A stretch of DNA of 64,000 nt from Vibrio sp. 10N.286.49.B1 (GTDB lineage Bacteria > Pseudomonadota > Gammaproteobacteria > Enterobacterales > Vibrionaceae), in the NCBI RefSeq assembly GCF_002873335.1, contig NZ_MCUW01000004.1:1-64000 (forward strand), written 5' to 3'. A program made the position numbers and the translations under genes. Shown piece after piece: positions 8,218 through 15,610 of this stretch (position 1 is its first letter; each line of letters opens with the position of its first letter). The notes under the pieces were generated by a model. The model was not told the origin of the DNA. It worked only from the letters and a program-made list of their open reading frames with translations, and did no database searches.

Positions 8218-8835
8218 ATGGCAGAGCCAATCAAAATTACGTTATATCGCTGGGCAGGAAGCTGGGGTCCTTTCAAGGTAACGATTCCATGCGGTGAATG
8301 CACGCTAACCAAAGATATCCTAAGTGATACGTTCAGTACTGAACTTGCAGGGATCCCCGTTGAGCTCGAGGTAAAAGATTGGCTATCTCATTGGTGGGAG
8401 CCGCTTAAAGCGGGTGCTTGGCATGCGCCAATTATTATGGTTGAAGGCAAGGTCGTTAGTCAGGGCGAGGCACTTAACCGGGGCGTGCTTGTACAGTCGG
8501 TCATTAAAGAATGGACGCAACGTGATGAACTCAAAGGCTCGATTGTTTTTGGGAAGGCTACGTGTCCTTACTGCGTAAAAGCAAAACAAATCCTAGATGA
8601 TGCTGGTATTGAATATGATTATCACGATGTGGTGAAAGACAGCGCAGCCTTGTACCGCATGATCCCAGAAGTCAAAGCACATATTGGTGAAAAAACACCC
8701 GTGACGGTGCCTCAGATTTGGATGGATGGGGAATATATTGGTGGTGCTGACCAATTAGAAGTGTGGTTAAGTGAAAATCCTGCCGCATCGCCGCCTAATA
8801 ACGTCTTCGAGCTGGGAGAAAAATCTGCGTCATAA
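8218..8835 (+). CDS. Two-domain glutaredoxin-like thiol-disulfide protein
   Basis: Soluble, predicted cytoplasmic protein of 205 residues. The C-terminal half (about 105-195) is a clear glutaredoxin: strand GSIVFGKATC, active site CPYC at 116-119, the cis-Pro stretch TVPQIWMDGEYIGGADQLEVWL. The N-terminal half (about 1-100) also reads as a thioredoxin-fold-like domain with its own Cys pair CGEC at 25-28 and a possible cis-Pro region HAPIIMVEGKVVSQGEAL. The start follows AAGAGGCGG, a strong ribosome binding site. A typical glutaredoxin is about 85 residues, so this is roughly double. The substrate is unknown; likely glutathione-dependent reduction of protein or small-molecule disulfides. It stands alone with a bidirectional terminator downstream. 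Confidence 0.85.
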   Translation: MAEPIKITLYRWAGSWGPFKVTIPCGECTLTKDILSDTFSTELAGIPVELEVKDWLSHWWEPLKAGAWHAPIIMVEGKVVSQGEALNRGVLVQSVIKEWTQRDELKGSIVFGKATCPYCVKAKQILDDAGIEYDYHDVVKDSAALYRMIPEVKAHIGEKTPVTVPQIWMDGEYIGGADQLEVWLSENPAASPPNNVFELGEKSAS

Positions 8836-8894
8836 TCAGCCTTTAGCGAGCATGCTCCGACTTTGTTACGCCTTTTACCTCATGTCCTGAAAGC

Positions 8895-8921
8895 AAAAAG
8901 CTCGCTAAGTGCGAGCTTTTT
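8895..8921. terminator. Bidirectional terminator
   Basis: Perfect 11-base stem AAAAAGCTCGC / GCGAGCTTTTT with a TAAGT loop, A-run before and T-run after, so it can end both the glutaredoxin gene and the convergent small gene at 8928-9062. Confidence 0.92.
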
Positions 8922-8927
8922 CAATTC

Positions 8928-9062
8928 TTATTTACTGATTTTTTTCATCATTCGTTTAATGAACGATTTTTTCTTTGGCTGAGGCTTGCCATAAAGCATG
9001 TCGTCAATCATTTTTTTGGCTGCTAATTGACCAATATATGCCGCGCCTAGTTCGTAACCCAT
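8928..9062 (-). CDS. Small basic protein of 44 residues
   Basis: A short minus-strand reading frame encoding MGYELGAAYIGQLAAKKMID, then DMLYGKPQPKKKSFI, then KRMMKKISK. The start is preceded by AGAGGG nine bases upstream, and the frame ends just before the bidirectional terminator, giving it a complete gene architecture. The first 22 residues form a short amphipathic or hydrophobic helix, and the last 20 are strongly basic (K/R-rich). I do not recognise a named family. The helix-plus-basic-tail layout would suit a small membrane-associated or nucleic-acid/phospholipid-contacting protein, but that is only a guess. Confidence 0.7.
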   Translation of the reverse strand: MGYELGAAYIGQLAAKKMIDDMLYGKPQPKKKSFIKRMMKKISK

Positions 9063-9519
9063 GATTCAACCCTCTAAGATTGTAATTAATTTTCAATATA
9101 GGTGTATTTTATACTGATAAAGGACAATTACAAGACATTCATCACATTTTTTTGTAATTTAATTTCACTAACGGTTTGTTTTAGTCAAAAGACATGGGTT
9201 TACTATTACAGGTAATACGAACTATCTAAACAATGATCACATCAACAACAAGTCAAACAACATCCATTGTCGACACGATTTTAATCACTCAAGCAATAAA
9301 AGCAACCTACTGTTTTATAACAATTTAATTAAATTCCGAGTGAATTCCTTATTGGAATTTCGACCATTCCACACTTTCCTCAAATTGTTGCTTATACTCC
9401 TGAAGATCAAATTTTAGTAACGGATACCAAACAATCCTGCAGAAACGATGCAGTAAAGTGAGTGAAGGACCCTATTTGATTCTCTTTTACATCGCTCATT
9501 TTTCAACAAGGTACTGGAA
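9063..9519. other. Intergenic region upstream of the response regulator
   Basis: About 457 A/T-rich bases between the divergent small protein and the response-regulator gene. It should carry both promoters. No operator, RNA or further gene could be supported. Confidence 0.5.
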
Positions 9520-10146
9520 ATGCTCCATTCACACTCAAAAGACTGTTTGATCATTGATAATTTCCCTCTCGTGAGAGAAGCCATTGCTCGTATCGTATCA
9601 AGTCTCGACACGGTTAATTTGATCCACCAGATCTCTGATACGCAGGTCGCACTCGATCTTGTCAAAGCAGGAAGTATTGATCTCATCGTCCTCGACGTTA
9701 ACCTTGCCGAAGCCGACGGATTTGAATTTATGCGACGTGCATTTGCTGCGGGTTATAAAGGACGGTCTATTTTTATTTCGAGTTATGGGTACCCCATCTA
9801 TTCTGAGACCGCGTACAAGCTCGGCGCGAACGGATACCTAAGTAAATCGGAAGAGCCTGCGTTAATTCGTGATGCCATTAGCGGTGTCATTCGTGGATAC
9901 AATTTGTTCAAGACCGACTACAAGGTTAGTAACCGAAAGATCGTACTTTCACAACGTGAAACCGTCGTATTTAATTACCTTAAAAAAGGGTATACCAACA
10001 AACAAATTTCAGAATTTTTATCACTGAGCGCAAAAACTATTAGTACTTATAAGTCTAGAATTCTCGACAAATATGAAGCAAAGTCGATCGTCGAACTGGT
10101 CAATTCACATGATGTTGTACAAACAGACATTCGCCTAGCAAGTTAG
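9520..10146 (+). CDS. EvgA/BvgA-like response regulator (receiver + LuxR-type HTH)
   Basis: Predicted DNA-binding response regulator, 208 residues. The N-terminal receiver domain (about 8-125) has the phospho-acceptor Asp59 in LIVLDVNL, a Ser in FISSYG and a Lys in YLSKSEE. The C-terminal LuxR/NarL-type HTH (about 143-200) reads LSQRETVVFNYLKKGYTNKQ, then ISEFLSLSAKTISTYKSRIL, and the TISTYKSR recognition helix is like EvgA/BvgA. The acidic pocket has D13-N14 where the family normally has Asp-Asp, so metal/phosphate chemistry may be altered. No histidine kinase is adjacent on this strand, so it is an orphan here; a partner could be encoded elsewhere. The start follows AAGGTACTGGAA. Confidence 0.88.
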   Translation: MLHSHSKDCLIIDNFPLVREAIARIVSSLDTVNLIHQISDTQVALDLVKAGSIDLIVLDVNLAEADGFEFMRRAFAAGYKGRSIFISSYGYPIYSETAYKLGANGYLSKSEEPALIRDAISGVIRGYNLFKTDYKVSNRKIVLSQRETVVFNYLKKGYTNKQISEFLSLSAKTISTYKSRILDKYEAKSIVELVNSHDVVQTDIRLAS

Positions 10147-10239
10147 TCTCCCTCACGGTCACAGTCTATGGTCATTTAAGAGCATTAGCCTCACTAAAAT
10201 ATAAAAAGCGAGTCACTTTGAATTAAAATCAGAAGTGAC

Positions 10240-11127
10240 TCACGACTCATTCAGTACCTGCTTAATAATCTGATTCAGCCGAAGGTGCAAAGGGTTTTGC
10301 CGGTTTCCTTGCTTCATACAAGCCACAACAGGGATGTAAGCCTGTAAATAATCTGGAAAAGAAATGAAGCGAAACTCATTGGAGTGAGCCAAATTTTGAG
10401 ACAAAATTGCTGAGTAGTCATTTTGTTTCAAAAGATGATAGGTTGCCGTTAGATTATCCAGCTTTACACGATAATCTAGCGTTAGTCCATTTTGAGCCAT
10501 CGACTTGATCAACCTATGATGAACGTCGTTCCAGCCTCTCAATTCAAAATGCACGCATGGATTCTTAAAGACATCTTCCCACGTCTGTATCACGCTTTGA
10601 CGACCGACAACCGCACCTATTTCAACGTGGAGTACGTTCGATTGATAAATCGTTTTAGGGCACTCCTCGTTAAACAGTTGCACGCCTATATGAATATTTC
10701 CATCAATAATATCCTGGTACGTTGTTCCTCGCCACGTGATTAGTTCGATCATTGCTTTGGGAAACGCTAAACGAATAGCCTGGTAAAGCGGCGCTCCAAA
10801 CTGTTCAAGAGAGACGTTGTAAAGCGCGATCTTAATCGGTTGCACATGGTTATTTTCATCAAAATCTTCACCATGAGCTAGGGCTTGCTCAACCGATTTA
10901 AGACCTTTTTCAATGCCAGGAATGATCCTTTCCAAATAATGAGTCGGTTCGAAACCATCGGTAGTTCGAACAAACAGTGGATCCTTAAGTTGTTCTCTCA
11001 ACTTTGACAGATGTTTACTCACTGCGCTTTCTGTTTTTCCAAGACGAGCAGCTACCGCCGTCAGGCTTCGATGCTGATAGATCATCAGCAAGACTTTTAA
11101 TAGGTTAAAATCGTACTCTCTATGCAT
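10240..11127 (-). CDS. LysR-family transcriptional regulator
   Basis: Predicted LysR-type regulator, 295 residues, the standard family length. The winged HTH spans about 5-65: FNLLKVLLMIYQHRSLTAVA then ARLGKTESAVSKHLSKLREQ. A periplasmic-binding-fold effector domain follows from about residue 90. The start is preceded by GAAGGCATGCGTA. It lies only 27 bases downstream of the diguanylate cyclase gene in the same orientation, so the two are probably one transcript. The wing reads DPLFVRTTDGFEPTHY, closer to the LeuO/NodD-like branch than to the CbbR branch. Effector and targets are unknown. Confidence 0.85.
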   Translation of the reverse strand: MHREYDFNLLKVLLMIYQHRSLTAVAARLGKTESAVSKHLSKLREQLKDPLFVRTTDGFEPTHYLERIIPGIEKGLKSVEQALAHGEDFDENNHVQPIKIALYNVSLEQFGAPLYQAIRLAFPKAMIELITWRGTTYQDIIDGNIHIGVQLFNEECPKTIYQSNVLHVEIGAVVGRQSVIQTWEDVFKNPCVHFELRGWNDVHHRLIKSMAQNGLTLDYRVKLDNLTATYHLLKQNDYSAILSQNLAHSNEFRFISFPDYLQAYIPVVACMKQGNRQNPLHLRLNQIIKQVLNES

Positions 11128-11154
11128 TACGCATGCCTTCTCGTATTAAATACA

Positions 11155-12582
11155 CTATTCGTATTTATGTTCTTTCGCTAAATAGAGCGAAGCGTCTGCA
11201 CGTTTTAAAACACTGTCTAGTGATTCATGCTCCCGAAGAACGGTGCAGCCAAAGCTAACTTCAAGTGTGAGCGATTCCGCCCCGAATGGCTTTGATGTCA
11301 CTTCATCTGCGAATTTTTTAGCCACTTTCTCTGCGGCCAGTAACGTACAACCCGGTAAAATTGCGATGAACTCATCGCCGCCACTGCGAATCAAATAGTC
11401 GCTTTCTCGAAAGCAGCGTCGCATCGAATTTGCAATATGAATGATAGCCTCGTCTCCAACGTGGTGACCATAGTTATCATTGACAGCCTTGACCTTGTCA
11501 CCATCGATGGCAATAACGGCGATACCTTGTTTTTCCATTGCATATTTTATCGCGCTGTCTTTTAAAATGGTTCGATTATAGAGCCCTGTGAGTTCATCTT
11601 TGCGGATAGCAACCTCGGCAATTTTCAATTTTTCTCGCTTCACTTTGAGCTCATCTAATCGGTTCATTACATAAGTAAGCAGGATAATCAACCCAATAAA
11701 CAACCAACCATAGTCGGTCACTATCTTGCTGTAAGGTATTCGATAAGTAATCACAAAGTTATCGTCTGCTAAATAATCGATGGAATAAGCATGGTCAATA
11801 AAGGGGTAGCGCATATCCTCAAGAACAATCTGCCGACCGTGTTCGGCTTCGGAGTCAATAAACTCTTTATTCTCTAAAAACGGGAACTTTCTTAGGTACA
11901 CATCAACATTAATGTCACCTAATATTTCTTTTTCAAAGTAAACCGGGCTTGATATGGTCATGATTGGCTGATCGGTAACATTATCGCGATATATATTCGA
12001 TATGATCAGCCTGTTTTTCAGATCGTCTTCATTGGAGTATTTTGTGCAAGTCATTGACTCATTGCACATTTTCTCTAAACTAACTGGCCTAATACCATTA
12101 GCAAGCTCAAATGACTGTGTAGCCATAATTTTATCACTCTCATAGGAGCGATAGTAGAACAATACCTCTTCTGCCATTGTTACTTCTGGCATATTCAGGA
12201 GTAGACGATTGGCCGTCATACTCACAATACGTTCATTAATGGTAAAGCCACTTTTATTGTCGGCCGCGTAAATTTTTCCAGACTTAAGATACGGACCATA
12301 CTGTTCCGAGGTATGTGTCGCTTTTATCTCAGCTTCAAATAACACCCCAAGTAAATAAAGCGTTGATTTATAGTCTGTTATTGATTTTGTGAATAGATGA
12401 AACTGCGCTACCTCATTTTCTACCAACTTATCAACGGCTTTAACGAGTACCATCGCATAGAGGCCAAATGACAATAATGTAGCCTTACATACAATAATTG
12501 CATATTTTTTTGTTTGAGTTCGCATAGACGTCAGATACTTAACTGAATAAATGAGCAAATGAGCCTTACTGGCCACATGCAT
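11155..12582 (-). CDS. Membrane-bound diguanylate cyclase (GGDEF)
   Basis: Predicted enzyme making cyclic di-GMP from two GTP, up to 475 residues. It has an N-terminal membrane segment (about 27-50), a periplasmic sensor of roughly 230 residues, a second membrane segment (WLFIGLIILLTYVMNRL), then a GGDEF domain. The catalytic motif is complete (RSGGDEF), with the metal/nucleotide residues IDGDKVKAVND upstream. The product-inhibition site RESD lies exactly five residues before GGDEF, so feedback inhibition is expected. The start is uncertain: ATG at 12582 has no clear ribosome binding site, and ATG at 12525 would place the first membrane helix at the very N-terminus. It is followed by a LysR gene, and the next gene upstream is the divergent luxI. 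Confidence 0.87.
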   Translation of the reverse strand: MHVASKAHLLIYSVKYLTSMRTQTKKYAIIVCKATLLSFGLYAMVLVKAVDKLVENEVAQFHLFTKSITDYKSTLYLLGVLFEAEIKATHTSEQYGPYLKSGKIYAADNKSGFTINERIVSMTANRLLLNMPEVTMAEEVLFYYRSYESDKIMATQSFELANGIRPVSLEKMCNESMTCTKYSNEDDLKNRLIISNIYRDNVTDQPIMTISSPVYFEKEILGDINVDVYLRKFPFLENKEFIDSEAEHGRQIVLEDMRYPFIDHAYSIDYLADDNFVITYRIPYSKIVTDYGWLFIGLIILLTYVMNRLDELKVKREKLKIAEVAIRKDELTGLYNRTILKDSAIKYAMEKQGIAVIAIDGDKVKAVNDNYGHHVGDEAIIHIANSMRRCFRESDYLIRSGGDEFIAILPGCTLLAAEKVAKKFADEVTSKPFGAESLTLEVSFGCTVLREHESLDSVLKRADASLYLAKEHKYE

Positions 12583-12840
12583 TTAACGGAGTATTATCTC
12601 GATTTCAGTGGTGTCAAACAACACTATTCATTCTAAAAATACTATTCGCTTAAAAAAGACTAATAGCTCTAAAAACGAGCACATGAGGAAGAACTGACAA
12701 ATTTGAAGGGAACGGCTCTGTAAACCGAAAGTCACCTAGCCATTTGTGACTGTTTTATAATCGTTGAATCTATGTTCTGACGTTGTTTTGTATGGTCTAC
12801 AGAGCCTGTTTACATTTATACACCTATTAATAAATTAATA

Positions 12841-12860
12841 AACTGCAGAAACTTACAGGT
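12841..12860 (+). promoter_or_regulatory. lux-box-like LuxR binding site
   Basis: The 20-bp element AACTGCAGAAACTTACAGGT is an imperfect inverted repeat. Read on the minus strand it matches the Vibrio fischeri lux box at 14 of 20 positions, including the whole left arm ACCTGTA. It overlaps the first base of a TTGACA -35 box, so its centre is about 43 bases before the expected transcription start, the usual position for LuxR-type activation. Binding is inferred. Confidence 0.65.
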
Positions 12861-12888
12861 TGACATTTGTAGTTTTATAAAAATACAA
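12860..12888 (+). promoter_or_regulatory. Candidate luxI promoter
   Basis: A perfect -35 hexamer TTGACA (12860-12865) is followed 17 bases later by ATACAA (12883-12888), a poor -10. A strong -35 with a weak -10 would need an activator, in keeping with the adjacent lux-box-like site. Confidence 0.5.
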
Positions 12889-12965
12889 GCTGGCCAATCT
12901 GTCAGTGATAATCAAACGCTCCCAGCGATAACCTCTTAAGGCGAACTAACCTAAGAGGACATCCC

Positions 12966-13574
12966 ATGGAACCCATCATTCACATTTGTACTTATGGCGA
13001 ACTTACCACGCAGCAAAAGCTTGAAATGCACCAACTACGCTATCAAGTGTTTGTTGAGCGATTACGTTGGTCCATCAGTACGCAAAATCAATTGGATATT
13101 GATGAATACGACCAACTAGATTCTAAGTATATCCTTATTGAATATGAAGGAAGAGTCGCAGCTTGCTGGCGACTCCTTCACACCAATCAGCCCTACATGC
13201 TTAACAATACCTTCCCAGAATTACTGCAAGGCGAGGTGTTTAATGATGAATCTATTGTCGAGCTGACTAGGTTTGCTGTGGATAGAGAGATAGCAAAACG
13301 TGCGAGTCATATTAACTTCACATCTCTACTCTTTTATCTAGTGGTTCAATATGCCATTGAGCAGGGTTACACCGAATATGTCACATTAACGTCAACTGGG
13401 ATTGAACGAATTATGAGGCTAATTGGCATTCCAAGTACCCGATTAGGTGACGGGAAGGTACATCTACTCGACACGACACGCAGCGTTGCACTGCGTGTGC
13501 CAATTAATGATGCTTTACGACATTGGTTTACCAACACTACGATAAACCAACATCGGTTCGATCGAGCCAGTTAA
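12966..13574 (+). CDS. luxI: LuxI-family acyl-homoserine-lactone synthase
   Basis: Predicted AHL synthase, 202 residues, the usual length. It makes the quorum signal from S-adenosylmethionine and an acyl carrier. All the classic invariant residues are present: R25, F29, W35, D46, D49, R69 (CWRLL), F83, E99 and R102 (VELTRF). The C-terminal part RLGDGKVHLLDTTRSVAL resembles Vibrio VanI. The N-acyl chain cannot be predicted. The start follows AAGAGGACATCCC. The gene faces luxR, and the last 60 bases of the two genes overlap on opposite strands. Upstream is a lux-box-like site at the -35 region, so positive autoinduction is expected. The symbol is a family name; the species-specific name is unknown. 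Confidence 0.95.
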   Translation: MEPIIHICTYGELTTQQKLEMHQLRYQVFVERLRWSISTQNQLDIDEYDQLDSKYILIEYEGRVAACWRLLHTNQPYMLNNTFPELLQGEVFNDESIVELTRFAVDREIAKRASHINFTSLLFYLVVQYAIEQGYTEYVTLTSTGIERIMRLIGIPSTRLGDGKVHLLDTTRSVALRVPINDALRHWFTNTTINQHRFDRAS

Positions 13575-14294
13575 CAAGGCTTTTGATACGGCTTGGGTGC
13601 GAGAGAAAGCATTAAGCTTTTCACTCGCATTCTGGATATGAAAATTAACCGTTCGTTCTGAGCAGCCAAGAATTTGCGCGACTTCCCATGAGCTTTTCCC
13701 CTCAGCAACCCACGCCAAACAAATTTGTTCGCGTAACGTTAAGCTCGACTCCACGTGGCCTAGTTGCTGCTTACAGACGACTTGTCTAACATCATTAATG
13801 TAATCAGCAACTAGCGTACCGACATACGTTGCCAACAACGTTGATTCATTTGACAGTAATGTCGCATTTTTCCTATTTGAAAAACTGAGTAACCCTAAAC
13901 ATCCAAAGTTCGCACGTAGCGGTACAGTGATGCCATCCCCTAGCCCAAAATCTGACGCTAACTTCGCCACATTCTTGCTATCTTCTGCGCCATTGTTAAT
14001 GATATCTTGCCATTGAATAGGGGCCATACTATTGCGGCAATGCAGTACCACTTGATCGAAGTACATCACCTCATTACTTTCGTAAAACTCACGCCAACTC
14101 ATAGGTTGATTCGTTAGTACGACATTTTCAGCACGCATTAATGTAATCGGGACGGAAACGGCAAACAAAAAATGTTCAAAATCGAGTACATCTGTCACAG
14201 CAAGAAGCTTGTCATTCAGTTTTTCTAAACTAAATTCTTCACAAGACTGAATATCACGTTTTAAGATTTCATTGATTTTATTGACGGATTGCAC
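13515..14294 (-). CDS. luxR: LuxR-family quorum-sensing regulator
   Basis: Predicted AHL-responsive activator, 259 residues. The N-terminal autoinducer-binding domain (about 20-175) keeps W67, Y71, D80 and W95 of the ligand pocket and the Gly of ANFGCLG. The residue after D80 is Gln81, where most family members have Pro (DPVV becomes DQVV). The C-terminal HTH (about 190-250) reads LTLREQICLAWVAEGKSSWE and continues CSERTVNFHI, the standard GerE fold. It is convergent with luxI and overlaps it by 60 bases, so transcripts of the two genes are complementary at their 3' ends. It is the expected receptor for the luxI signal. This is the V. fischeri-type LuxR, not the TetR-type V. harveyi LuxR. Confidence 0.94.
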   Translation of the reverse strand: MQSVNKINEILKRDIQSCEEFSLEKLNDKLLAVTDVLDFEHFLFAVSVPITLMRAENVVLTNQPMSWREFYESNEVMYFDQVVLHCRNSMAPIQWQDIINNGAEDSKNVAKLASDFGLGDGITVPLRANFGCLGLLSFSNRKNATLLSNESTLLATYVGTLVADYINDVRQVVCKQQLGHVESSLTLREQICLAWVAEGKSSWEVAQILGCSERTVNFHIQNASEKLNAFSRTQAVSKALLTGSIEPMLVYRSVGKPMS

Positions 14295-14379
14295 TGACGG
14301 TCTTAGCTCTTATTGAGTATCTAGAAGATAGGCACTTAGTTGCCCAACGATATCGTGCCTCACAGAAAAAAACAAACGT

Positions 14380-15273
14380 TCACTGTTCAAATGCGGCTTT
14401 TAAAAACGACACACACTCTTTAATTCGTTTCGGTTGATATCTATCTCGGTGGTATATTAAAGACAATGGCACCGGTTTGATGCCCCACAGTCCAAAGACA
14501 GGAACCAACGTTTTTGCTGCTAGTTCAGGCTCACAGTACATCGCTGGCACTCTAATAATACCAAGTCCGGCTTTGGCACTGTTAACCAGCACTCTTCCAT
14601 TCTTGCATGTCAAATCACCATTTATCGTCGTTTCAACGGTTTCATTGCTCGTCGCATGAATAAACTGCCATTTGGTCACTGAACCGGTAAGACAATTATG
14701 AACTTTCAAATCTTTAGGGTGCTCGATGGGCGCCGCGCTTTGTAAGTAAATTGGACTTGCCAGTGTCAACATTTCGATATCAATTAAATGCCGCGCAATG
14801 TAATTCGCGTCAGGTAATACCCCCATTCGAATGGCTAGGTCAAATTCATCTTCCAGTAAATCGACACGGTGACTCGAAAAATCGAGATCAATGGATACAT
14901 CAGGATGGCGTTGTGAGAACTTTGCAAGAAAATTAGCGACTAACTCTTCGCCGATATACCCGCCAACGCAGTTAATGCTAATTTTTCCTTTCACCGTATC
15001 GTTATCGTCTACGGCCGCATGTACGGCTTGATCAATAGTATTCAGCGCTGTATCGCAGCTAGTGAGCAAAGCCTTACCGGCTTGCGTCAATTTCATCGTA
15101 CGGGTGGTACGTATCATTAGGCTGACGCCCATTTCCTTCTCAAGCGCCTGGATTTGACGGGACACGTGAGATCTTGAGACATTTAACGCTTCTGCTGCTT
15201 TGGTAAAATTACCAAGATTAGCGACTAACACAAACGCCCGAACATCAAGTAAGTTAATGGTAGAATGAAGCAT
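14380..15273 (-). CDS. LysR-family transcriptional regulator
   Basis: Predicted LysR regulator, 297 residues. N-terminal HTH: FVLVANLGNFTKAAEALNVS then RSHVSRQIQALEKEMGVSLM, with wing RTTRTMKLTQAGKALL. This is the CrgA/AaeR-like branch of the family with a type-2 periplasmic-binding effector domain. I chose the ATG at 15273 because TTGGAG nine bases upstream is a proper ribosome binding site, and the longer frame would need a TTG. It is divergent from dcuC (338 bases apart) and may control it, though dcuC is usually under FNR/CRP-type control. It lies 85 bases upstream of luxR in the same orientation, and co-transcription is possible. Confidence 0.88.
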   Translation of the reverse strand: MLHSTINLLDVRAFVLVANLGNFTKAAEALNVSRSHVSRQIQALEKEMGVSLMIRTTRTMKLTQAGKALLTSCDTALNTIDQAVHAAVDDNDTVKGKISINCVGGYIGEELVANFLAKFSQRHPDVSIDLDFSSHRVDLLEDEFDLAIRMGVLPDANYIARHLIDIEMLTLASPIYLQSAAPIEHPKDLKVHNCLTGSVTKWQFIHATSNETVETTINGDLTCKNGRVLVNSAKAGLGIIRVPAMYCEPELAAKTLVPVFGLWGIKPVPLSLIYHRDRYQPKRIKECVSFLKAAFEQ

Positions 15274-15610
15274 GAAAGAATTCTCCAAAATAGTCTCACT
15301 TGATTCTGTCTAATGCCATCAACATTGCAATACAAATTTGGCTTAAAACTTCATTCATATCTTGAAATGCTCAATAATCATACATGGGTGATCTACGCTA
15401 TGGTTTTGTAGCGCAATAACAACACCACATTAACACCCAAATAACAGGCAATATACAGCCTAAAAACCTGCTATTTTCATTAACATTAATTTATTGTCTT
15501 AGATCATCGGATTGTTATGTAACGGTCGTGCCACATAGTAATTCCCTGTACATTTCCTGACACATTTAGAAATACATTGTTGCGGATTTTAACGGAATGA
15601 AAGGACGATT
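15274..15610. other. Divergent LysR/dcuC promoter region
   Basis: About 337 A/T-rich bases. It must contain both promoters. I looked for an FNR box (TTGAT-N4-ATCAA) and a CRP box and found only poor half matches, so none is called. Confidence 0.45.

Larger units (their letters stand above)
12583..12965. other. Divergent control region between GGDEF gene and luxI
   Basis: About 380 bases. The luxI-proximal part holds the lux-box-like element and -35/-10 boxes listed separately. The rest is A/T-rich and should contain the diguanylate cyclase promoter, but no specific site was recognised there. Confidence 0.55.

Noticed and set aside
14326..14355. AGGCAC / GTGCCT inverted repeat between LysR and luxR
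   Set aside because: Short arms, long loop and no T-run; not enough to call a terminator or operator.
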